Origin: Candidatus Epulonipiscium viviparus
GTDB lineage: Bacteria; Bacillota; Clostridia; Lachnospirales; Cellulosilyticaceae
Direction of reading: 5' to 3'
Assembly: GCF_030708075.1 (NCBI RefSeq)
Contig: NZ_CP117982.1
Coordinates: 2,906,672 to 2,970,671 of the forward strand
Length of the DNA stretch: 64,000 nucleotides
Part shown: in pieces, positions 45,517 to 53,757 of the stretch
Layout of the letters: every line of letters begins with the position of its first letter
How positions within the stretch are numbered: position 1 is the first letter of the stretch
Made by a program: the position numbers and the translations under genes
The notes under the pieces: generated by a model
Told to the model about the DNA's origin: nothing
Seen by the model: only the letters and a program-made list of their open reading frames with translations
Databases searched by the model: none

Positions 45517-45607
45517 TTGTTATAGTGAATAGTGTATAAAAAAAGTTAATGAAATTGTAAATTAGTAACGAAATTATGTTGATTTGGAAATTTTTGTTAC
45601 AATTCTA

Positions 45608-45636
45608 TTTACAATATTAAATTTTTGCTTTATAGT
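45608..45636 (+). promoter_or_regulatory. Promoter of the sucrose operon
   Basis: -35 TTTACA (45608-45613) and -10 TATAGT (45631-45636), spacer 17 bases, 76 bases before the PTS start codon. Confidence 0.7.
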
Positions 45637-45653
45637 ATATGAAAATATTATTA

Positions 45654-45687
45654 TATGCAAAAATGAATCCGCGTACATAGTTGCATA
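45654..45687. repeat. Inverted repeat in the sucrose operon leader
   Basis: TATGCAA (45654-45660) and TTGCATA (45681-45687) are exact complements separated by 20 bases, starting about 10 bases after the predicted transcription start. It may be an operator for the adjacent LacI-type regulator or a leader hairpin. It does not resemble a SacY/LicT antiterminator target. Confidence 0.4.
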
Positions 45688-45711
45688 ATAAAAAAGAAAG
45701 AGGGTATGTGT

Positions 45712-47109
45712 ATGAATTACGTTGAGGTTGCAAAGCAAATTTTAGAATCTGTAGGTGGGTCAGAAAATATTATTTCTATGGCCCATTGTGCAACGCGACT
45801 GAGATTAATCGTGGCAAATCGTGAAATAATCGATGATGATGAAGTAGAAGCGATCAATGGCATTAAAGGAGTATTTTTTAATGCCGGGCAATATCAAATC
45901 ATTTTGGGAACGGGAGTTGTAAATAAGGTATACGAAGAAGTAGCCAAGTTGGGAGTAAATACATTAAATAACAAAGAGATTGTTGCACAAAAAAATACTA
46001 AGAAGGCCTTTATTAGAACACTGGCAGATGTTTTCGTTCCGATTATTCCTGCTATTGTAGCAACGGGATTATTTTTGGGGTTAAAAGGGCTCATATTTAA
46101 TCCAGCAGTTTTGGAAGTTTTTGGCCTAAGCATAGATAGCTTTCCAAGCTACATAATCACATTTATCTCTATACTCACTGAAACTGCCTTTGCATTTTTA
46201 CCTGCATTGGTGTGCTGGTCAGCTTTTAGAGTTTTTGGTGGAACACCTGTTTTGGGAATTTTATTAGGCCTTATGCTAGTTTCAAATGCTTTGCCAAATG
46301 CATATGTGGTAGCAGATCCAAACAGCGGCGTGACACCAATTATGGTGTTTGGATTTATACCGATGGTAGGGTATCAAGGAAGCATTATTCCTGCATTAGT
46401 TTCTGGATATGTAGGATCTAATATTGAAAAATATTTGAGAAAAAAAATCCCGAATGCGTTAGATTTAGTGTTTACACCATTTTTAACATTGTTACTCTCG
46501 GCTTTTCTAGCATTGTTTGCAATTGGACCTGTTTTTCATGTCGTAGAAAATCTTTTGTTGGATATTGGAACAGTAGTTATGGGATTGCCTTATGGAATAG
46601 GCGGATTTATTATTGGATTTTGTTGGATGTTTATCGTTATCACCGGTGTACACCATGTATTTAATGTGTTAGAATTAACATTATTGGCAGCGACTGGGCT
46701 AAATCCATTCAATGCTATTATTTCGATGACAGCAGTTGCTCAAGGCGCTGTGTGCCTTGCTATAGCCAAAAAGGCCAAAAAGAAAAGTGTTAGAGAAATT
46801 GGACCCTCGGCAACAGTTTCAGCATGGCTAGGGATTACAGAGCCGGCAATCTTTGGTGTAAATATGAGATATAATTTAAAACCTATGTTAATAGCATCGA
46901 TAGTATCAGGATTTGCTGGGGTGGTTTGTATGCTAGTGAATTTGGCGGGAACGGCTAATGGGGTAACTGGTATTGCTGGAATATTACTATATGTTTATGA
47001 TATTAAGCAGTTATTATGGTATGTTGGAATTTCAGTTGCAACTGGTGTGTTAGCGTATTTTTTAACATTATGGTTTGGCGTGCCAGATGAAGTAATGAAA
47101 GATGAATAA
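45712..47109 (+). CDS. scrA: Sucrose-type PTS transporter, EIIBC
   Basis: A 465-residue membrane transporter and phosphotransferase. The ATG at 45712 follows GAAAGAGGG at a good distance. The EIIB domain is at residues 1-85 with the phospho-cysteine in MAHCATRLRL. The EIIC domain has about ten hydrophobic segments (FVPIIPAIVATGLFLGL, VTGVHHVFNVLELTLL, and SAWLGITEPAIFGVN, the substrate region). No EIIA domain is attached, so a Crr-like EIIA elsewhere must supply phosphate. The next gene is a GH32 enzyme, which makes sucrose (or another beta-fructoside) the likely substrate; trehalose-type EIIBC proteins are similar. Confidence 0.88.
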   Translation: MNYVEVAKQILESVGGSENIISMAHCATRLRLIVANREIIDDDEVEAINGIKGVFFNAGQYQIILGTGVVNKVYEEVAKLGVNTLNNKEIVAQKNTKKAFIRTLADVFVPIIPAIVATGLFLGLKGLIFNPAVLEVFGLSIDSFPSYIITFISILTETAFAFLPALVCWSAFRVFGGTPVLGILLGLMLVSNALPNAYVVADPNSGVTPIMVFGFIPMVGYQGSIIPALVSGYVGSNIEKYLRKKIPNALDLVFTPFLTLLLSAFLALFAIGPVFHVVENLLLDIGTVVMGLPYGIGGFIIGFCWMFIVITGVHHVFNVLELTLLAATGLNPFNAIISMTAVAQGAVCLAIAKKAKKKSVREIGPSATVSAWLGITEPAIFGVNMRYNLKPMLIASIVSGFAGVVCMLVNLAGTANGVTGIAGILLYVYDIKQLLWYVGISVATGVLAYFLTLWFGVPDEVMKDE

Positions 47110-47127
47110 AAATAGAAGGGAATTAAA

Positions 47128-48576
47128 ATGAATACAAAAAACTCTTTATCGAAATATAGATCAATAGATGCAGCTAGCCCTGGAGAATTAGAAAAAGTTC
47201 GATTAATAGTGTTAGAAGATAGGAACTATTTGCCTAAATACCATATTTATCCAAAAACAGGGCTGTTAAACGATCCCAATGGATTAGTTTTTGATGGAGA
47301 CAATTATCATATATTTTTTCAATGGTATCCGTATGATAGTATTCATGGAATGAAACATTGGGCGCATCTAATTACAAAAAATTTTATACACTTTACAGAA
47401 ATTGATCCTATTGTACCAACTCAAAGTTTTGAAATTCATGGATGTTATTCTGGCGGAGCATTATCAACAGAAGAGGGGTTGCTTTGTTTCTATACAGGTA
47501 ACACGAGGCAAGGAAAAAAATTAGAGCGCATTAGTTATCAAAATGTAGCTCTTATAGATAAAATAACAGGAAAAACTCATTCAAAGCAATGTATTTTAGA
47601 AACTCCAAAAGGATATACAGAACATTTACGAGATCCAAAACCTTGGATACAAAATGGTAAAATTCAATTTATATGTGCAGCGCAACGAGAGGATTTAACA
47701 GGTTGTGCTATAATTTGTGAAATGGATGAAAAAACTACAAAGTTGCTGGGTGAATTAATAGTTTCTGAAATTGATAATGAAGATGTTTTTATGTGGGAAT
47801 GCCCAGATTTATTTAAGTTAAATAACCAAGACGTATTTATATGGTGTCCTCAAGGAATAAAACCTAAGAAAAGTAGATTTAACAATATCTATAGTTGCCT
47901 TTATGCTATTGGAGATAGAAAAAATACAAAATTTACCACAAAACATTGGGATGAGCTAGACAGAGGGTTTGACTTTTATGCTCCACAGACATTTGCGGGA
48001 ATGGATGACCAGATAATCTTAATGGGATGGGCAGGAGTTCCGGACGCGCAGTATCCGTCAGATAAATTTTCATGGCAAGGAATGCTAACAATGCCGCGAG
48101 TGCTGTGTATAAAAAATGATAAATTGTATCAAAGACCACACGAAGCCATTTATTCAATGGTTGACTTTGATAATAACGTTAAATTTGTTCAAGGAATCCA
48201 TAATCACTCTAATTTATTTCATTGCTATATTAGAAGTCAGATATTTAACGAAGAATTTGAGATAAATTTATTTGTAAATGATAACGAAGCGCTTAAATTG
48301 TGTTATAAATCTAATGTATTTAAAGTTGATAGAACTAAAACATTGCAAACAGATTTTATGAAAAAATATGGTAGTGTTCGTGAAGTTAGACTGGAGAATT
48401 TGAATAATTTTGAAATTTTCATTGATGCATCTATAATGGAAATATATCTGAATGATGGAGAATTTGTGTTTACCAGTAGATTCTTTATGAAAAACCCAAA
48501 TAATAACTTTGAAATAAAAGGCAATATTGAACTAGAGATTTTCGATATAAGTAGCATCAAGTTGTGGATAGAATAG
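47128..48576 (+). CDS. scrB: GH32 sucrose-6-phosphate hydrolase
   Basis: A 482-residue cytoplasmic beta-fructosidase, 18 bases after the PTS gene, with AGAAGGG upstream. It has all GH32 motifs: nucleophile Asp49 in LNDPNG, Asp169 in LRDPKPW as transition-state stabiliser, and acid/base Glu224 in WECPD. The N-terminal five-bladed propeller is followed by a short beta-sandwich domain. It splits imported sucrose-6-phosphate into glucose-6-phosphate and fructose. Confidence 0.93.
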   Translation: MNTKNSLSKYRSIDAASPGELEKVRLIVLEDRNYLPKYHIYPKTGLLNDPNGLVFDGDNYHIFFQWYPYDSIHGMKHWAHLITKNFIHFTEIDPIVPTQSFEIHGCYSGGALSTEEGLLCFYTGNTRQGKKLERISYQNVALIDKITGKTHSKQCILETPKGYTEHLRDPKPWIQNGKIQFICAAQREDLTGCAIICEMDEKTTKLLGELIVSEIDNEDVFMWECPDLFKLNNQDVFIWCPQGIKPKKSRFNNIYSCLYAIGDRKNTKFTTKHWDELDRGFDFYAPQTFAGMDDQIILMGWAGVPDAQYPSDKFSWQGMLTMPRVLCIKNDKLYQRPHEAIYSMVDFDNNVKFVQGIHNHSNLFHCYIRSQIFNEEFEINLFVNDNEALKLCYKSNVFKVDRTKTLQTDFMKKYGSVREVRLENLNNFEIFIDASIMEIYLNDGEFVFTSRFFMKNPNNNFEIKGNIELEIFDISSIKLWIE

Positions 48577-48613
48577 CACCACTGTTATGTTACTCGCTGT
48601 TTTTGTTATCAAA

Positions 48614-48640
48614 AAAAGTATGACTAGTGAATTAGCCATA
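48614..48640 (-). terminator. Terminator of the GTPase-NYN gene
   Basis: AGTATGACTA and TAGCCATACT (near 48620-48645) form a ten-pair hairpin with one wobble; leftward it is followed by seven Ts (48614-48620). It ends the leftward transcript just after the stop at 48646, and faces the end of the sucrose operon. Confidence 0.7.
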
Positions 48641-48645
48641 CTTAG

Positions 48646-51201
48646 TTACAAAAGTAAATCTCCAAAACCAAAATTTTTTTCCATTCGATTTGTGGTTAGA
48701 TATTCATCTAACAGCTCATTGCTTTCCAATTGCATACATGCTCTAAAAATTTTAGCAGACATTACATTGGCGCCTTTGCCAATGATAATCAATTGCTCTA
48801 AGTGGTCGGAAGTTACAACGGTAATTCTGGCCTCTTTTACATTTTGATGAACAAATCTTTCGATATAATGGTCGGCGGTTTGCGCTTCTTTAGTAAATAC
48901 TACATAGATATTGTGATATTTTTCCATGGTCTCAACGCCGCCCTTAACCTTGTATGCATCAAAGACAGCAATTATCTCGCATCTTTTTAGGGCTTGGTAG
49001 TTGGTAAGTTCGTCGAGTAACGCTATTCTGGCACTGTCAAGATTTTTATTCATTAATTCTCGAAAATCGGTGTGAGCAAAAATGACGTTATATGCATCGA
49101 CAAGTATATACTCTTTCTTCTTAGCAAATTTATATTCTACCGCTTTGATTTCTTTTTTCTCTTTTGGTTCAATAACTTTTTTCCAGCTACGCTTTTTTTC
49201 TGTATTTGCGGTAGCCCTATTTATTATTTGATCTATTTCCTCTGCAGAAATACTATATTGTTCATACGAAGAAGATTTTTTCTCCGCTGTTTGTTCTAAA
49301 TGCATATAGTCAAATACTTGATCCCAAGGTACCATAAATCCAGCTCCGTGTGAGCAAAATACGGAATATGCAGGGTTGGCTAGATCTGCATCTGCATTGT
49401 ATGCGGCATTAGCAATGATTTCAGCTGAGTTATGTGCCTTATTGAAAGTACCAATTTCAAACGAAATGGACCCTAATCCTCGAGTATATGCTATAAGCTC
49501 TTTTTGATACCCTGCAATAGTACTAATAGGTGCTTGTCCTGTGATTATTGCAGTTTGATTTTCTATATTGGAAACAGAGCCTACACCATAAAATCTTTCG
49601 ATATCGTTTAACGCACGACCAAGATTTGCTTCGGGTAGATGAATTACAAAATTATAATAGGGTTCTAATATAAGGGAATCTACTTGTTTTAGGGCTTGTC
49701 GGAGAGCTCGTCGGGTAGCTTCTTTAAAGTCATTGGGAGAGGTGTGTTTTTTGTGTGAAATTCCTGCTAAAAGAGTAATTTTAATATCTGTTAAAGAGTA
49801 TCCAGCCAACATTCCTCTATGTTCATTATTTTTGAGATAAGAAATAATTTGTTGCTGATAATTTTTTTCTAAATTTTCGGATGCACATGCATTATGAATT
49901 ACAATTCCGGTACCAGTTGGTTGAGGTTCGAGCTTAAGCATCACTTCTGCATAATGGCGTAGTGGTTCGTAATGACCGACCCCAACTGCCTCGTTTTGAA
50001 TAGTTTCTTTGTATAGAACTGTTCCTTCTAAAAATGTAACGGATACATTAAATCGTTCCTTAATGATGCTTGTTAAAACTTCAATTTGCACCTCGCCCAT
50101 AATTTTGGCTTCTATCTCCTTAATATCTTCACGCCAAATTATGTTAAGCATGGGTTCTTCTTGGTTTAATTGCTGTAGATATTCGTATAAAACTTTAATA
50201 TTTGTTTCGTCTGTTGCAACAATTTTATAATTTAGTACGGGTTCAATTTTGGTGCTGTATTCTAAGCTTTCGCCGAATGTATCTCCGGCTTTGGTTTTGC
50301 TTAGGCCTAATACAGAGCAAACGTCGCCCGCAGCTACTTCGGTTGCAGTTTTATATCCACCAGATTCATATATTCGAATTTCGGTAATTTTTTCCACTAA
50401 ATCTCGATACGATATAATTTCACGAACTTTTAAATGTCCGCCAATAACCTTAAGATGTGTAAGTCGATTTCCTTGTGGATCAAATGTAATTTTAAATACT
50501 TTGGCAGCAAAACACTCTGCATATGTCGGTGTAATCATATATTTTACCATTAAATCCAAAAACTCTCGAATGCCAGACAGCTTTAACGCAGAGCCAAAAC
50601 ATACGGGAAACACTTTGCGAGTGGCAATTAAATTTATTATCTGTGCCGTAGTTAATTTTGTAGTTTCGAGATATTTTTCGAGCGTGAGATCATCGCAAAC
50701 TGCTACATTTTCTAAAAAATCTGTAGCAGTCTCGTCAAATGATACGCAATTGTCACTTATATCATTGTGAAGTAATTCTAGGATAGCGGCCTTGTCAGTA
50801 TCCGCCTGATCCATTTTGTTAATAAAAATAAAGGTCGGTACGTTATATTTAGATAGCAACTTGGCTAAAGTTCGCGTATGTCCCTTTATCCCGTCGGTAG
50901 CACTAATTATTAAGATAGCATAATCGAGTACAAACAGTGTTCGCTCCATCTCCGATGCAAAGTCCACATGGCCTGGAGTATCTAATAATATAAAGGATAA
51001 ATTTTGGTACTCAAATTGAGCTTGCTTAGAAAAAATAGTTATTCCACGACTTTTTTCCAAGTCATGCGAATCAAAAAAGGCATCTTTTTTATCCACTCTA
51101 CCAGCAGTTTTAATTTTACCGCTTTCAAATAACAACCCTTCGGCTAAAGTGGTTTTGCCAGAGTCTACGTGTGCTACTAAGCCTATAGTTATTTTTTTCA
51201 T
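48646..51201 (-). CDS. EF-G/TetM-like translational GTPase fused to a YacP/Rae1-type NYN nuclease domain
   Basis: An 851-residue protein. Residues 1 to about 640 resemble ribosomal-protection GTPases: G1 AHVDSGKT (10-17), RGIT (52-55), DTPGH (74-78), NKMD (128-131), then EF-G-like domains II-V with a TetM-like domain IV and V (LEPYYNFVIHLPEANLGRAL). A charged linker near 650-690 leads to a NYN domain at about 694-835 with ILVDAYNVI (Asp702), AVFDAYK (Asp748), QTADHYIE (Asp777) and VTSDH (Asp799). This matches YacP/Rae1, the Bacillus ribosome A-site mRNA endonuclease. The fusion should bind the ribosomal A site and may cut mRNA there. Tetracycline protection is possible but not shown. It overlaps the upstream gene by one base (TAATG). 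Confidence 0.85.
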   Translation of the reverse strand: MKKITIGLVAHVDSGKTTLAEGLLFESGKIKTAGRVDKKDAFFDSHDLEKSRGITIFSKQAQFEYQNLSFILLDTPGHVDFASEMERTLFVLDYAILIISATDGIKGHTRTLAKLLSKYNVPTFIFINKMDQADTDKAAILELLHNDISDNCVSFDETATDFLENVAVCDDLTLEKYLETTKLTTAQIINLIATRKVFPVCFGSALKLSGIREFLDLMVKYMITPTYAECFAAKVFKITFDPQGNRLTHLKVIGGHLKVREIISYRDLVEKITEIRIYESGGYKTATEVAAGDVCSVLGLSKTKAGDTFGESLEYSTKIEPVLNYKIVATDETNIKVLYEYLQQLNQEEPMLNIIWREDIKEIEAKIMGEVQIEVLTSIIKERFNVSVTFLEGTVLYKETIQNEAVGVGHYEPLRHYAEVMLKLEPQPTGTGIVIHNACASENLEKNYQQQIISYLKNNEHRGMLAGYSLTDIKITLLAGISHKKHTSPNDFKEATRRALRQALKQVDSLILEPYYNFVIHLPEANLGRALNDIERFYGVGSVSNIENQTAIITGQAPISTIAGYQKELIAYTRGLGSISFEIGTFNKAHNSAEIIANAAYNADADLANPAYSVFCSHGAGFMVPWDQVFDYMHLEQTAEKKSSSYEQYSISAEEIDQIINRATANTEKKRSWKKVIEPKEKKEIKAVEYKFAKKKEYILVDAYNVIFAHTDFRELMNKNLDSARIALLDELTNYQALKRCEIIAVFDAYKVKGGVETMEKYHNIYVVFTKEAQTADHYIERFVHQNVKEARITVVTSDHLEQLIIIGKGANVMSAKIFRACMQLESNELLDEYLTTNRMEKNFGFGDLLL

Positions 51202-52334
51202 TACACAGATGCCTCTTGGTCAAGTTCTTCGTTAATCCATTTATAAAATTCGCCCATTTTATCTTTAATAGTATCTTCATATTCTTCTTGAGTGCCATAA
51301 TTCATAAGTGTTGTATATAACTCTTGCTCATATTCTTTCATTTTGGTGATTTGAGTTTTTATGGAATCCATTTCAGATACCATGTTTTTAGCTTCTTCTA
51401 ATTTGTAAGGATTAAGCACCCATTCTTCGATAGTATTGATATACCTAATAGGTACTTCGTTGATTCTAAGAGTATCCTTAATTTTTTGTTCGGAAACTTG
51501 AAGCGTTTGTACATGTTGCTGATAATTTCTTTCATGCCCTTTATTTTTGAGATATTTAGTAAAATAGTTATCTAATTGTTCTACATTATTAATTCCTAGC
51601 TTTTTATATTGGTAATCTAAATATTGTTGCTGCGTGAAATAATGAATTTGAAACTTTTGTATATATTTAGCAGCTTTTTTTTGAAGGATTTCATTTCGAA
51701 CTAATTCTCTTTCCAGTCTTTCCTTAGAAAAAATCAAAAAAAGTACAAATCCCATAAATGCTATTGAAATCATGCTCATATACACCCAAACACTCTCGCG
51801 AATTATTTGCATTAATGTGAAGGTTATTATAAGGCTGAGACCAAGTAATGTAAGGAAAAACATTCCAATTTTTTCTAAAGCTTCATATCCTACTAGCAGT
51901 GCTTCGCGGTCAATAACTAGATTATCTTTTTCAATGCGCAAATATTCTATGTTAGTTTTATATTTTGATGCTAAAGTAGATACTTCTTTTAATTCGTTTT
52001 GTAACACTGGAATTTCGCTTTCGTATGCTTCCATTTTGGACAATGCAGGATTATTTTTTATTAATCTAGTATTCAGCTTATTTTTTTCATCAGTACTATC
52101 TTTGTATCGTCCGGCTAATATCGTTAAATTGTTTTTGACACTTCTATCAAGAGATAAATACTCTTTTAAAGGTTCTTCCAAAGGGTATATGTTTTCCAAT
52201 ATTTTCTCTTGCTTCTTGATTTTTATAGCATTGGATCGCAGGCTAGTGAATAAACTGTCAATATCTAGATCATTAAAATTATTTTGATATGTTTCTTTAT
52301 TTTTAGATAAGCCGATTTTTTTTAACCAACCCAA
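51201..52334 (-). CDS. Coiled-coil membrane protein of unknown function, coupled to the GTPase-NYN gene
   Basis: A 377-residue protein starting with TTG at 52334, seven bases after AAGGAGG (MGWLKKIGLSKNKE). The first 150 residues are charged and heptad-like, two adjacent hydrophobic helices follow (IGMFFLTLLGLSLIITFTLM and VWVYMSMISIAFMGFVLFLIF), and a second long coiled-coil region ends in KWINEELDQE. The shape, two cytosolic coiled coils joined by a membrane hairpin, suggests a scaffold or tether. No family is recognised. Its TAA overlaps the ATG of the GTPase-NYN gene (TAATG), so the two are translated together and probably work together. Confidence 0.75.
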   Translation of the reverse strand: MGWLKKIGLSKNKETYQNNFNDLDIDSLFTSLRSNAIKIKKQEKILENIYPLEEPLKEYLSLDRSVKNNLTILAGRYKDSTDEKNKLNTRLIKNNPALSKMEAYESEIPVLQNELKEVSTLASKYKTNIEYLRIEKDNLVIDREALLVGYEALEKIGMFFLTLLGLSLIITFTLMQIIRESVWVYMSMISIAFMGFVLFLIFSKERLERELVRNEILQKKAAKYIQKFQIHYFTQQQYLDYQYKKLGINNVEQLDNYFTKYLKNKGHERNYQQHVQTLQVSEQKIKDTLRINEVPIRYINTIEEWVLNPYKLEEAKNMVSEMDSIKTQITKMKEYEQELYTTLMNYGTQEEYEDTIKDKMGEFYKWINEELDQEASV

Positions 52335-52347
52335 TAGTTCTCCTCCT

Positions 52348-52374
52348 TAAAAAGGAGCTACGTCGGTAGCTCCG
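52348..52374 (-). terminator. Terminator between the S1-domain gene and the coiled-coil gene
   Basis: A perfect eight-base stem GGAGCTAC/GTAGCTCC (52354-52361, 52366-52373) with a GTCG loop, followed leftward by five Ts. The ribosome binding site of the next gene begins directly after the T tract, so read-through or a promoter inside the S1 gene must supply the downstream genes. Confidence 0.8.
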
Positions 52375-52379
52375 TTTAA

Positions 52380-53501
52380 TTATGCCATATACATTTTCTT
52401 GGTTTCTGGATCTATCTCATCTAAGGCTGCAATTAAACTTAAACTGATTCTTTTTTCGGCCTTGTCTATTTTGATTATTTTTACTTCTACTTCTTGACCA
52501 GAAGTTAACACATCTTGAGGTTTTGTCGGGCGAGGGGTGCTAATTTGAGAGATATGAATTAAGCCTTCCACACCGTCTGCTATGCGCACAAATGCACCAA
52601 ATAGGGCAAATCGAGTAACAATCCCTTTAACTAGTTGGCCTTCCTCCAAATTTGCAACCGTATTTTCCCAAGGATCATTGTTGATATCCTTAAGAGCCAG
52701 AGCAATTTTGCCGTTTTCTCTATCTATAGAAATAATACTAACTTCTACTTCTTGTCCTTCTTGAACAATATCTTTGGGGTGTTTAATTCTACTCCAAGAC
52801 AGATCCGAATTGTGAATTAGTCCTTCTATTCCATCTAAATCTACAAAAGCACCATAATTCATAAGTTTGGTAATTTTGCCAATATATTTTTCGCCTTCTT
52901 GCAGTTGATCCAAACGAGCTTGCCTTTTTTCGAGGCGTCTTTGTTTAGCAAGAGCTTTTCCGGAAACAATTAATTTGCGTTTTTGTGGTACAAATTCAAT
53001 GATTTGAACATCAATACTTTTACCTACGTAGCTGTGTAAATCCTCTACGTATGTATCTGTAATTTGAGAACCAGGAATAAACGCACGGACGCCTTTTATG
53101 CTAGTTGTTAAACCGCCTTTAATAACGTCTTTTAGTTTTACAGTTACAATTTCTTTATTTTTAAACATCTTTTCGATGTCATCATAAGATTTTTCGTTTT
53201 CTACTTTCTTTTTTGAAATCAAAACATTGCCATCACCATCATCTAAACGTAAAATACTAACGTTAAATTCATCGCCAATCTTAACTTCTGATTTGTCAAA
53301 TTCTCTGTTGCTATATTCTCGCCAAGGGAGATAAGCATCTGTGTGGTAACCAATACTTGCAATAATTCCATTTTCTTCCACTACTTGAACTGTGGCTTTG
53401 CGTATATCACCTCTATGAATTTTTGCCATGGTTTTGTCAACCTCTGACATAAAATCGGCCATAGTTAGGTCATCTTCGATTACTTCTTCGTCGTGTAACA
53501 T
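52380..53501 (-). CDS. rpsA: Ribosomal protein S1-like RNA-binding protein with four S1 domains
   Basis: A 373-residue protein with an acidic N-terminus (LHDEEVIEDDL) and AAGGAGGAC upstream. Four S1 OB-fold repeats can be traced: about 30-100 (ATVQVVEENGIIASIGYHTDAYLP), 115-185 (VTVKLKDVIKGGLTTSIKGVRAFIP), 205-275 (YIGKITKLMNYGAFVDLDGIEGLIH) and 290-360 (VKGIVTRFALFGAFVRIADGVEGLIH). Firmicute S1 homologues of this size bind mRNA and may aid translation initiation or RNA turnover. Its closeness to the GTPase-NYN pair suggests a translation-linked gene group. Confidence 0.9.
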   Translation of the reverse strand: MLHDEEVIEDDLTMADFMSEVDKTMAKIHRGDIRKATVQVVEENGIIASIGYHTDAYLPWREYSNREFDKSEVKIGDEFNVSILRLDDGDGNVLISKKKVENEKSYDDIEKMFKNKEIVTVKLKDVIKGGLTTSIKGVRAFIPGSQITDTYVEDLHSYVGKSIDVQIIEFVPQKRKLIVSGKALAKQRRLEKRQARLDQLQEGEKYIGKITKLMNYGAFVDLDGIEGLIHNSDLSWSRIKHPKDIVQEGQEVEVSIISIDRENGKIALALKDINNDPWENTVANLEEGQLVKGIVTRFALFGAFVRIADGVEGLIHISQISTPRPTKPQDVLTSGQEVEVKIIKIDKAEKRISLSLIAALDEIDPETKKMYMA

Positions 53502-53757
53502 TTAAAGTCCTCCTTGAAACATTATTTGTTCATTATACTCATTTTAAAAAAAAAATATAGCTTAAACTAATCTTTTTTTATTTATTTTCTATTTTGCCCC
53601 ATATAGCTCAGAAATATAACAACAACTCAAAATTGATTCGATTATTTTCTAATAGTATGCATATTTTACCATAAAAGTCAATACTTTAATTTTATAGAAC
53701 TTAGTTATACAATAGTATTTGTATTAATTTTTGATAACAAGGAAAGAGGGTTTTTCT

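Noticed and set aside
45637-45711. SacY/LicT-type antiterminator target before the sucrose PTS gene
   Set aside because: The conserved antiterminator RNA sequence and an overlapping terminator are absent, and no antiterminator gene is nearby. A LacI-type regulator is.
48646-51201. Plain tetracycline-resistance gene (tetM/tetO class)
   Set aside because: The G domain is similar, but the protein is about 210 residues longer with a nuclease-like tail, sits in a chromosomal operon and has no mobile-element context. Resistance cannot be claimed.
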